The position numbers were made by a program, and so were the translations under genes. From Prevotella sp. CAG:755 (GTDB taxonomy: Bacteria; Bacteroidota; Bacteroidia; Bacteroidales; Bacteroidaceae): 12,417 bases of DNA. Shown in pieces: positions 1 to 6,313 of this stretch; positions within the stretch are counted from its first letter, which is position 1, and each line of letters opens with the position of its first letter. The notes under the pieces were generated by a model. It was not told the origin of the DNA and did no database searches. It saw only the letters and a program-made list of their open reading frames with translations. Location of the stretch: the NCBI GenBank assembly GCA_000431275.1, contig HF989190.1, positions 568 to 12,984 on the forward strand. The letters are read 5' to 3'.

Positions 1-740
1 CCTTTCCCGAAAAGTCGGTAGCCGAACTGAAAAGCATCGAACGGGACTTCTACCGACGCTTCTGCGACTACGCAGTCGAGACAGTGAAACTCATCAGCAT
101 CGGTGAAGCAGACATACGGCGGCGTATGGAGTTCGTAGGGCTCGACGAAGTGGAAGCACAACTTGACAGCCATCCGTTCGTTTTTCTCTACCTGGGCCAT
201 GTGTTCAATTGGGAATGGGTATCGACTATCCCTATGTGGACAAAACGGGAGGCAACTCACGGCGCGCAGCTCTACCGCCCGTTGAACAACGCTGCTTTTG
301 ACCGTCTTTTCAAACACCTGCGCACACGTTTCGGCGCCGAGAATATCTCGAAGTATGATGCTTTCCGACGCATCATGCGGCTGAAAGCCGAAGGCGTCCC
401 GACGATCATCGGTTTCATCTCGGACCAAGCGCCGCGTGTCCAGAACATACACGATTGGACTACTTTTCTGAATCAGGACACTCCTGTGTTTACCGGCACC
501 GAGCGCATTGGGAAAAAAGTCGATGCAGCCATCTATTACGTCGATATGGAGCGAGTGAAGCGCGGATATTACCGGGCGACGTTCCGCCTGATGAGCGACG
601 ACGTGCGGTCGGTGCCCGACTATGAACTGACAAACCGATACATGAATCTGCTTGAACAGACAATCCGCCGCCAGCCGGCCGGATGGCTTTGGTCGCACCG
701 CCGGTGGAAACACAGGCGGCAGCCGACGGCACAAATTTAG
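1..740 (+). CDS. Lipid A / lysophospholipid acyltransferase family protein, 5'-truncated by the window
   Basis: An open frame enters from the left edge (first full codon at 3) and stops at TAG 738-740, giving 245 visible residues. It is the C-terminal part of an LpxL/HtrB-type acyltransferase, an inner-membrane enzyme that adds an acyl chain to a lipid A precursor. The segment GHVFNWEW contains the family's HX4(D/E) catalytic motif (H-VFNW-E). It is followed by a basic, Arg-rich substrate region, the segment GFISDQAPR, and a C-terminal PAGWLWSHRRWK, all typical of the family. The N-terminal membrane anchor must lie upstream of the window. A GTG at 84 is internal: the frame is open and family-like before it (FPEKSVAELKSIERDFYRR). 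The family call is firm. The exact acceptor and chain length cannot be read from sequence, so no symbol is given. Confidence 0.88.
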   Translation, partial: FPEKSVAELKSIERDFYRRFCDYAVETVKLISIGEADIRRRMEFVGLDEVEAQLDSHPFVFLYLGHVFNWEWVSTIPMWTKREATHGAQLYRPLNNAAFDRLFKHLRTRFGAENISKYDAFRRIMRLKAEGVPTIIGFISDQAPRVQNIHDWTTFLNQDTPVFTGTERIGKKVDAAIYYVDMERVKRGYYRATFRLMSDDVRSVPDYELTNRYMNLLEQTIRRQPAGWLWSHRRWKHRRQPTAQI

Positions 741-774
741 CCGGAGATAGCGGCGGTATGTCATCCGGAATACG

Positions 775-782
775 TATCTTTG
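775..782 (+). promoter_or_regulatory. Bacteroidota -7 promoter element for tRNA-Arg
   Basis: TATCTTTG is an exact match to the Bacteroides -7 consensus TAnnTTTG. It ends 13 nt before the tRNA, so the predicted transcription start is about 788-790 with a leader of only about 7 nt. No clear TTTG -33 box is seen. Confidence 0.6.
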
Positions 783-795
783 TTCCCGGTTTTAC

Positions 796-867
796 GCCTC
801 CGTAGTTCAACGGATAGAATAGAAGTTTCCTAAACTTTAGATCCGAGTTCGATTCTCGGCGGAGGTA
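796..867 (+). tRNA. tRNA-Arg, anticodon CCT
   Basis: A full cloverleaf can be folded by eye. The acceptor GCCTCCG (796-802) pairs with CGGAGGT (860-866) and the discriminator is A867. The D-arm is GTTC/GAAT with GG in the loop. The anticodon stem GAAGT/ACTTT has loop TTCCTAA, giving anticodon CCT, which reads AGG. The T-arm CCGAG/CTCGG has loop TTCGATT. The total is 72 nt and CCA is not encoded (next bases CGA). It is a single gene with its own promoter 13 nt upstream and a terminator starting 2 nt downstream. AGG is normally a low-use Arg codon in G+C-rich genomes, so this is probably a minor isoacceptor. Confidence 0.95.
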
Positions 868-869
868 CG

Positions 870-902
870 ACGGGTTTGCCCGAAAGGGACAAGCCCGTTT
901 TT
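870..902 (+). terminator. Rho-independent terminator of tRNA-Arg
   Basis: The hairpin spans 870-898: ACGGGTTTG pairs with CAAGCCCGT, then one bulged A, then CCC/GGG closed by a GAAA tetraloop. A T-run at 898-902 follows directly. It begins two bases after the tRNA 3' end. Confidence 0.85.
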
Positions 903-956
903 CATGCCTGATGTTGTCAACGACCGCTGCTTCCGTGTTTCCAGGTCGCCGACTTG

Positions 957-1004
957 AAAAAGGCACATCCCCTGCCCTCGTTCGTGCGACGGGGACAGGG
1001 GATG
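957..1004 (-). terminator. Rho-independent terminator of the lipoprotein/DUF5723 unit
   Basis: An inverted repeat at 966-1004 pairs 966-974 with 996-1004 (9 bp). After one mismatch (975/995), 976-981 pairs with 989-994 (6 bp, one G-T). The loop is 7 nt. Read on the minus strand, a five-T run (957-961) follows after a few bases. It lies about 27 nt past the stop of the 1032-2426 gene. The 903-956 stretch beyond it holds nothing recognisable. Confidence 0.75.
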
Positions 1005-1031
1005 CGTAAAATTCGATAGCTTTTCCGCGGA

Positions 1032-2426
1032 CTACATGGGGATGTTGAAACCTAAGCTGATGTTCGTGTTGGCACGGTTCAGAGGAATGAAAGGTTTGCC
1101 GAATTTTCCCCAGATCATGCGATCGGAAGCCAAGTAGAAGTTGAACTTGTTCACGTAGAAGCTCAACATTCCACCAAGCTGCCACCCGGTGCTCGAACCG
1201 CTGGTGTTGAGGTTAGCCTCGAACCACTTGACGGGACGGACGGCAGCCGAGAGCATCCCCTGGTGGTAGGAGTAACGTCCGTGTATGCGCGAAGTATAGA
1301 GGAAACCGACACGGAATTTGTCATAGAACGGCATCGTGTATTCGGCGCCGATGTTGAGCGTGGCGGCAAGTCCTTGGGTCTTATTCCCCTTGCCGTCGTC
1401 ATAAATGGAGAAGACGCGGTTCAAGTCGTCGCCGAGGTTCTCGAACTGATCGCCGATCTTGTTGCTCTCGTCGTCGCCGCTGACCCAAATGTCGGTGAAT
1501 CCGTCGAACGTATATTCACCGCGCGAACTGGCCATGTTGACATCCTTCCAGCTGATAAAGCCGAGATCAGTGATCGAAGCGCTGACCGTCAGGTTGTCCA
1601 GTACTTGATAAGTGGCGCCAAAGTCGAATGCTAGTCCGAAACCGGGAAGCGAGAAACTGTAATCGTCGATTCCGTCGACCTTTCCGCCGCGGTTGGGGTC
1701 GATGGTGGCTGGATCATTGCCGTCGTCATAACTGAAATTCGATTTGCCAAGTGCGGCTGCCAGTTTGGCGTCGGCATTGATGGACCATTGGTCGCCGTTC
1801 ATCGTCACGTCCATGTGCTCCACGTTGAAGTCGGCGTACGCTGCTCCGATCAGAAACTTCATCTTTGCACCCACTTTCAGGCGATCGGTGATCTGGTGGG
1901 AGTGACCGAGAGCAAGTTCAAGGTAATTCTGTGTGCGGATGCCGAGATTGTCGATGCTGTACTGCTCATGGGCGCCCGTCTCCTTCATGAATTCGAACAG
2001 CTCGTAGGGCAGGGTCACGTTGGTGCTTGATTTGAGGTTCAGCTCGACGGAGTTCATACCCTTGAAAGCCTGGAAGGCGAACGAGAAGAGGTTATAGTTG
2101 ATATAGACGTCCAGCCTGTTCTTGTCGTGCAGGTTGCCGAGAAATTCGCCCGCACTGATCTCAGGATTCATGAACGTGGTGAGATCGTAGCCCGGCCTGT
2201 TACTTTTGTAGACAAAGTCAGCCATGCCGACGTTTCCTGTCGTACCGATGTTGATGTTGTTGAGCAGGGGAACGCCTACGTAAGCTGAATCGAGCAACGC
2301 AGGATTCATCTGGTGGCGGTTGACCGACGTTTGCATAAAATAAGCGGAACGCAGGTCTTGTGCGGCGGTGGAAGTGGCTGCCGAAGCGAGTAAGAGTGCA
2401 GCCGTATGTTTGAGGATACTTTTCAT
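1032..2426 (-). CDS. DUF5723-type outer membrane beta-barrel protein
   Basis: The product is 464 aa, with a Sec signal peptide of about 22 residues (MKSILKHTAALLLASAATSTAA, likely cut before QDLRSAYFM). The mature protein is rich in alternating polar/hydrophobic strands ending in Gly/Asn/Asp turns, as in outer membrane barrels. The mature N-terminus (RSAYFM, then NRHQMNPALL and a nearby TTGNVGM) resembles the Bacteroidota DUF5723 family as I recall it, whose function is unknown. C-terminal strands such as NFYLASDRMIWGKFG and NISLGFNIPM fit a barrel end. ATG 2424-2426 starts 22 nt after the upstream lipoprotein stop (2449), with no promoter visible in the gap, so the two are probably co-transcribed. 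The family assignment is from remembered sequence pattern. Barrel topology is inference. Confidence 0.8.
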   Translation of the reverse strand: MKSILKHTAALLLASAATSTAAQDLRSAYFMQTSVNRHQMNPALLDSAYVGVPLLNNINIGTTGNVGMADFVYKSNRPGYDLTTFMNPEISAGEFLGNLHDKNRLDVYINYNLFSFAFQAFKGMNSVELNLKSSTNVTLPYELFEFMKETGAHEQYSIDNLGIRTQNYLELALGHSHQITDRLKVGAKMKFLIGAAYADFNVEHMDVTMNGDQWSINADAKLAAALGKSNFSYDDGNDPATIDPNRGGKVDGIDDYSFSLPGFGLAFDFGATYQVLDNLTVSASITDLGFISWKDVNMASSRGEYTFDGFTDIWVSGDDESNKIGDQFENLGDDLNRVFSIYDDGKGNKTQGLAATLNIGAEYTMPFYDKFRVGFLYTSRIHGRYSYHQGMLSAAVRPVKWFEANLNTSGSSTGWQLGGMLSFYVNKFNFYLASDRMIWGKFGKPFIPLNRANTNISLGFNIPM

Positions 2427-2448
2427 AATGGAGTGTCAGTCTTAGGGG

Positions 2449-4260
2449 TTAGTTGAAATCGCCGATTACTTGTCCCAGGAGTTTCAGACGCAGGTTGTCG
2501 AGGTAGAAGTACTGGTCTGAGCGCAGTTCGCCGGTGGCCGGGGAGACGGCGACGATGTGGAAGCGCAGTTTGTCGAGGCGTGAGATGTCGGCGGGGTTCT
2601 GCGCCGTCAGCGTGAGGGTGATGGGTGTTTTCGTGGCAGTCGTCCCGTCGCCAGCGGCGATGATGTCGGTGGTCACGTCGACGCCGTCGAGCACACGGCC
2701 GTCGACGCCGACGGGCTCAACGCTGATTTCGAGTTCCATCGGAACGAGGTTGTAGGCGTCGGCAGTGATGTCGAAACCCTTGGCCTGGTAGTCTTTCAAA
2801 TCGTCGTTCATGTCGTCGACAGAGTCGTTGTAGACGATGGTCGTGCCGGCGTTGAAGGTGAACGGTACGAGCACTTCGTAGTTCACGTCGGCCGAGTAGC
2901 TGCGGTCGAGGTAAATGTCGTGAAGCACGCCCTGCTTGACGTTGACACGGCCGTCCTTGCAGTCAACTTGGATGTGGTCGGGCAGTTTCCGGATCAGGCT
3001 GTTGAGGTCGTTGACCACCTCTACGTAGCTGCCGGCGGCGATGCCGTCGGGATCATAAGGCTGGTCGGTCTGGCTGTAATAGTAAGTGGAAATGTGTCCG
3101 AAGGGGATGTCGTTCTTGCCGCTTTGCGGGAGGCTGGCGGCGCCGATGACCTGTCCGCCGTCGGCCACGGAAGTCACGCTGCCAGAGAATTCGACAGGGA
3201 CGGGCAGGTTCGTGGCGTCGATGTCAAAACGGATGGTCGGGTTTTGCATATTGAGCGTTACGCGATTGTCGGTGAGGAAGTCGGGCAGGTCGTTGCTGAT
3301 TTCGACAGGGTCAATTTCCGGATTGATTTCCGGGTTGACTTCGCCTTGCACACGCTCTGCCTCGATTTGTCCGCCGCCTTGCAGTTCGACGAAGAGGCGC
3401 ATTTTGACTACGTCGCCGTCGTTCATGTATTGCTCGCGGGCCGAGGTGACAGCGAAGTCGCCGCGCATGGTGATGTCGTCGGTGAAGCGGATGTAATGGT
3501 TGCCCTGTTCGTCGGTTTCGATGGGAAGACCGAGGCCGTTGGGGCCTTCACCGAAATCCAGGTGGTCGAGGTAGACTTGTCCGAGTACGACCGATTTCGA
3601 GCCCACGCCTGACAGGTCTGCGATATGGAGCACGTTGTTTGCATCGGTGTTCAGGATTTTCACGTAGTCAGGGAACTGGATTTCCATGTTGCGGACACTT
3701 TCGATCATGAAGTCGAGATTAGGATTGCTTGGGGAGACTTCGAGTTTCAGATCGAAGACAGAGCTCTTCGGGTAGATGGCCCGGAGGCTGTTGATGTCGT
3801 CCGAGATGTCGTCGATGTTGGTTTCGATCGGACTGGAACCGTCGACACCGGCTTTCGAAAACTCACGGCCGGCAGCCACGACGACCGACGAGGCTCCGTC
3901 GGGGTTGTCGAAATCGTCGAAGCTCACTACGTCTTGTGAGGAGTTGATTTCGACATGCTCGATGCTGCCGATGGCGTTTTTGACGCTGACATCGAAAGAC
4001 GTGTGGTCGGTCTTGACTAAATAATAGAGGTTTTGGCCGTCTGTTTCGACGAGGTCGTTGTCTTCAATGTCAAGCACGTCGTTCAGCATGACGTGTTCGG
4101 TGTTTCCGAGACGGAGCGAGAGTCCTTCGGAGCCCAAACCAACGGTCATGTCGAACTCTTTGTCAAGGTCGTACGTGTCGTCGATGCTGCACGACGTCGT
4201 CACGCCCGAAGCAAGCGCTATGGCGATGAGGCTTGCGTACAAGTTCATACGTTTGTTCAT
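2449..4260 (-). CDS. Hypothetical lipoprotein, probably surface exposed
   Basis: The product is 603 aa. The N-terminus has a basic start (MNKR), a hydrophobic stretch (LYASLIAIALASGV) and TTSC, with Cys24 as the probable lipidation site. SIDDTYDLDKEFD follows: the Ser plus acidic residues after Cys resemble the Bacteroidota lipoprotein export signal that sends lipoproteins to the cell surface. The rest is acidic and strand-rich, with several Ig-like-looking stretches (for example 85-115, 335-365 and 455-475). A micro-repeat EVNPEINPEIDP lies at 307-318. No enzymatic motif is seen and no named family is recognised beyond a general likeness to Bacteroidales lipoproteins beginning C-x-DxYDLDK. 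A second Met (residue 5, 4248) could be the start, but ATG 4260 gives the better n-region. It is first in a unit with the DUF5723 barrel gene, so a lipoprotein-barrel partnership is plausible but unproven. Confidence 0.82.
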   Translation of the reverse strand: MNKRMNLYASLIAIALASGVTTSCSIDDTYDLDKEFDMTVGLGSEGLSLRLGNTEHVMLNDVLDIEDNDLVETDGQNLYYLVKTDHTSFDVSVKNAIGSIEHVEINSSQDVVSFDDFDNPDGASSVVVAAGREFSKAGVDGSSPIETNIDDISDDINSLRAIYPKSSVFDLKLEVSPSNPNLDFMIESVRNMEIQFPDYVKILNTDANNVLHIADLSGVGSKSVVLGQVYLDHLDFGEGPNGLGLPIETDEQGNHYIRFTDDITMRGDFAVTSAREQYMNDGDVVKMRLFVELQGGGQIEAERVQGEVNPEINPEIDPVEISNDLPDFLTDNRVTLNMQNPTIRFDIDATNLPVPVEFSGSVTSVADGGQVIGAASLPQSGKNDIPFGHISTYYYSQTDQPYDPDGIAAGSYVEVVNDLNSLIRKLPDHIQVDCKDGRVNVKQGVLHDIYLDRSYSADVNYEVLVPFTFNAGTTIVYNDSVDDMNDDLKDYQAKGFDITADAYNLVPMELEISVEPVGVDGRVLDGVDVTTDIIAAGDGTTATKTPITLTLTAQNPADISRLDKLRFHIVAVSPATGELRSDQYFYLDNLRLKLLGQVIGDFN

Positions 4261-4347
4261 TGCGTTTGTTTTAAGTGGTGGTTTATATAAAATGTGTGTC
4301 AGTTATTCACCTTTGTCTGAAACAATAAATGGCATTCCCTAACGCCA

Positions 4348-4355
4348 CAAAAGTA
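4348..4355 (-). promoter_or_regulatory. -7 promoter element for the lipoprotein/DUF5723 unit
   Basis: Minus-strand TACTTTTG matches TAnnTTTG exactly, within an A+T-rich stretch (about 4345-4400). The predicted start is near 4341, giving a leader of about 80 nt to ATG 4260. No good -33 TTTG box is seen. The A+T richness may act as an UP-like element. Confidence 0.6.
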
Positions 4356-4419
4356 ATAATAATTAAGCTAATGAACGTTATAAATCCTGTGATTTGTAAT
4401 CGTAATGTAGAATCTTGTT

Positions 4420-4437
4420 GAATGTTAGGTAACATTC
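4420..4437. promoter_or_regulatory. 18-bp dyad, candidate operator upstream of the lipoprotein unit
   Basis: GAATGTTA at 4420-4427 and TAACATTC at 4430-4437 are perfect reverse complements separated by GG. The site is about 65 bp upstream of the lipoprotein -7 element and about 85 bp past the murI terminator, with no gene in between. It has no T-run, so a protein-binding site is more likely than a terminator. No regulator is encoded nearby. The rest of 4356-4521 holds nothing else recognisable. Confidence 0.35.
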
Positions 4438-4521
4438 GTCACGGGAAACAGTGAACAGGAAAGACATGGATGGCCGTGCGGGAATACGCGGCAAGCGGTC
4501 GCGGTTGGCGGTCGGGATGAC

Positions 4522-4564
4522 AAAAAAACTGTCAGCCATCCAGAACTTACGGGACGGCTGACAG
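4522..4564 (-). terminator. Rho-independent terminator of the ompH-murI operon, built from an inverted repeat unit
   Basis: CTGTCAGCC (4529-4537) pairs with GGCTGACAG (4556-4564). After a mismatch (4538/4555), TCC/GGA adds three pairs, with a loop of about 10 nt. On the minus strand the stem is followed at once by seven T (4528-4522). It lies about 136 nt past the murI stop. Both arms are copies of the 21-nt repeat unit described at 4543-4605, one of them inverted. Confidence 0.8.
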
Positions 4565-4605
4565 GAATTTTCAAATGACTGACAGAATTTTCTGGATGGC
4601 TGACC
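4543..4605 (-). repeat. Three tandem 21-nt repeat units (locus A)
   Basis: Read on the minus strand, the units are 4605-4585, 4584-4564 and 4563-4543, each exactly 21 nt. Each begins with an nGTCAG core (GGTCAGCC, TGTCAGTC, TGTCAGCC) and ends in TTC or TTCC after an A-rich stretch (AAAATTC, AAAATTCC, GTAAGTTC). A partial fourth copy lies inverted at 4530-4545. The same family appears at 8179-8241: unit 4605-4585 matches 8241-8221 at 16 of 21 positions and 8220-8200 at 16 of 21. It lies 95 nt past the murI stop in the transcript's sense direction. Confidence 0.75.
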
Positions 4606-4699
4606 GAAAAATAGTTTTCCTTTTCAGGATAAAGAAATATCCTGCTCACCGTTGCGTATGGGCAGGTTGGCCTGAGGGATGCAGTGCCGGTTTGCGGAG

Positions 4700-5554
4700 T
4701 CAGGGTTGGACGCGTTCGGCCTCGCAGGGCTCGTGCATGAAAAGCGTAGCCGATTCGGCGAACTTGTCGGCAGCTTCTGTCGTGAGGTAGTGGCAGTGTC
4801 CTCCCTTGGTGCATTGTGCGTCCATTTCAGGGTGGCGCTGGAAATAGTCGCGCAATGATGTGGCCACGTATTCCCCTTGCGGTACGATGCGCACACCGGG
4901 CGGCGTGTATTTCAGTATTTTGTTCATCAGTAGCGGGTAGTGCGTACAAGCCAGCACGAGGGTGTCGATTTCCGGGTCTGTGCGCAAAATACCTTCGATA
5001 CGTTTGCGTACGAAGTAATCTGCGCCCGGCGAGTCGAATTCGTAGTTTTCGACGAGGGGCACCCACATCGGGCAGGCCATCTGGCTGACGGTGATGTCGG
5101 GATAAAGTTTGTGGATTTCCAGCTCATAGGAATGCGAGTTCACCGTACCGGCCGTGGCGAGTATGCCGACGTGGCGCGTCTGCGTCAGGCTGCCGAGGGT
5201 TTCGACTGTCGGTCGGATCACGCCGAGCACACGGCGCGTGGGATCAAGCCGGCCGAGGTCGTTTTGCTGGATAGTGCGCAGGGCTTTGGCCGAAGCGGTG
5301 TTACAGGCCAGTACGACGAGGTGGCAGCCGCGGGCAAAGAGCAGTTCGACAGCCTGCCTAGTGTATTCGTAGACCACTTCGAACGAATGTGCGCCATAGG
5401 GCGCCCGTGCGTTGTCGCCGAGATACAGGTAATCGTAGGCCGGCATCAATTGGCGGATTTGGCGCAGAATGGTAAGCCCGCCGTAGCCCGAGTCGAACAC
5501 ACCGACGGGGCCCGGCGTTGTGGGAAGCGTGAACGGTTGGTCGGACGGAGTCAT
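4700..5554 (-). CDS. murI: Glutamate racemase
   Basis: The product is 284 aa, the usual size. This cofactor-independent cytosolic racemase makes D-glutamate from L-glutamate for peptidoglycan stems. The N-terminal signature GVFDSGYGGL gives Asp21. YLGDNARAPYG is the substrate-binding loop. The two catalytic cysteines are visible: Cys84 in LACNTASA and Cys203 in LACTHYPLL, with His205 adjacent. VPLVEN (Glu169) is also a conserved active-site segment. The C-terminal extension holds a Cys/His-rich patch (CTKGGHCHY). ATG 5552-5554 overlaps the ompH stop as ATGA, so it is translationally coupled to ompH. The gene ends at TGA 4700-4702, before repeat locus A and its terminator. Confidence 0.96.
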   Translation of the reverse strand: MTPSDQPFTLPTTPGPVGVFDSGYGGLTILRQIRQLMPAYDYLYLGDNARAPYGAHSFEVVYEYTRQAVELLFARGCHLVVLACNTASAKALRTIQQNDLGRLDPTRRVLGVIRPTVETLGSLTQTRHVGILATAGTVNSHSYELEIHKLYPDITVSQMACPMWVPLVENYEFDSPGADYFVRKRIEGILRTDPEIDTLVLACTHYPLLMNKILKYTPPGVRIVPQGEYVATSLRDYFQRHPEMDAQCTKGGHCHYLTTEAADKFAESATLFMHEPCEAERVQP

Positions 5555-6162
5555 GGTCTCAGTTTGTTCAGCTGTATGCGGACGTAGGGCGCTGCGTCTT
5601 CTGACAGCAAGGGGTTGTAGTAAGGACAGGCGCCCCTGTCGGTGTTGATGATGAAGTCGTAGCCTCTCTCTGCGCCGGCAGCGCGGATAGCGGCGTCGAG
5701 ACGGGAACGCACGGGACCCATGAGGTCGGCCTCGGCTGCCCGAAGCAGGCTGTCAGCTTGTTCGCGAAAGGCAAGATCACGCTCCATCTCGTTTTGCAGG
5801 TCGCGCTGACGTTTGAGCAGGATGCTTTTCGGAAAATTCTTTTGGCCGTCGAGAAATTCCGTAAAGAGACGCTTGAAGTTGCTGGCGTTGTATTCAGCTT
5901 CTTTTTCGTATTGCTGGCGGAGCCGGCTCAGACTTTCGAGAGCGCGGACATACTCCGGCATGGCCGTAAGCAGGGAGTCGTAGCTCAGCACGCCGTAGCG
6001 CGAGCGGGCAATGAGGGAGTCAGGAGCTGTTTTAGGTCCGTTCGCTGCGACGGGTTGTGCGCCGGACGGAGTGACTACTTGTGCGCTGGCGCCGGCCAGA
6101 CAGCCTGAAACGGCCAGCACGGTCGCCAGGAAAATGTGTCGGTACAGGTGGGAAAAACGCAT
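5551..6162 (-). CDS. OmpH/Skp-family periplasmic chaperone-like protein
   Basis: The product is 203 aa from ATG 6162. The signal peptide is MRFSHLYRHIFLATVLAVSGCLAGASA, with cleavage likely after residue 27 (ASA|Q). A charged, helix-rich region of about residues 60-165 with many Leu/Glu/Arg/Gln residues suggests the Skp coiled-coil tentacles. YGVLSYDSLLTAMPEY resembles the family's N-terminal beta strand, and a short C-terminal strand region (RGYDFIINTD) follows. Skp/OmpH proteins hold unfolded outer membrane proteins in the periplasm. A longer reading from 6195 (11 extra codons, MHYLCRKQKQT) is rejected because it would run through the TACCTTTG promoter element at 6182-6189. The gene overlaps murI by 4 nt; OmpH genes next to murI are usual in Bacteroidota. 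Confidence 0.88.
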   Translation of the reverse strand: MRFSHLYRHIFLATVLAVSGCLAGASAQVVTPSGAQPVAANGPKTAPDSLIARSRYGVLSYDSLLTAMPEYVRALESLSRLRQQYEKEAEYNASNFKRLFTEFLDGQKNFPKSILLKRQRDLQNEMERDLAFREQADSLLRAAEADLMGPVRSRLDAAIRAAGAERGYDFIINTDRGACPYYNPLLSEDAAPYVRIQLNKLRP

Positions 6163-6181
6163 CGTTTGTTTCTGTTTTCTG

Positions 6182-6189
6182 CAAAGGTA
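6182..6189 (-). promoter_or_regulatory. -7 promoter element for ompH-murI
   Basis: Minus-strand TACCTTTG matches TAnnTTTG. The predicted start is about 6175, leaving a leader of about 13 nt before ATG 6162. The -33 region (about 6208-6215) falls inside the 6202-6244 hairpin of the upstream gene. This element decides the ompH start codon. Confidence 0.6.
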
Positions 6190-6201
6190 GTGCAAACAAG
6201 C

Positions 6202-6244
6202 GGAAAGGCCCGCGAAAATCTTCCGGTTTTTCGCAGGCCTTTCC
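6202..6244 (-). terminator. Strong hairpin, probable terminator of the nucleoside kinase gene
   Basis: GGAAAGGCC (6202-6210) pairs with GGCCTTTCC (6236-6244) for 9 bp. After a C/A mismatch, GCGAAAA (6212-6218) pairs with TTTTCGC (6228-6234) for 7 bp. The loop is 9 nt. It lies 70 nt past the kinase stop. There is no separate T-run after the stem on the minus strand, only the T's within the descending arm, so termination is likely but not certain. Confidence 0.6.
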
Positions 6245-6313
6245 CGGGTGTGTCTCTATTTCTTATGGGAGTTGGTGTTTTTTTCCGGAGTATTCCAAGA
6301 TTTCCGGTTTTGC

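Noticed and set aside
1032..2426. PorP/SprF-type gliding or type IX secretion protein
   Set aside because: It is a barrel-like protein beginning with a NPAL-type motif, but the N-terminal pattern fits DUF5723 better and no type IX genes are nearby.
4425..4814. 129-codon minus-strand frame containing heptads such as VSHPENS and VSRPVSS
   Set aside because: It overlaps murI out of frame, crosses the terminator, and has no credible start region. It is explained by the 21-nt DNA repeat.
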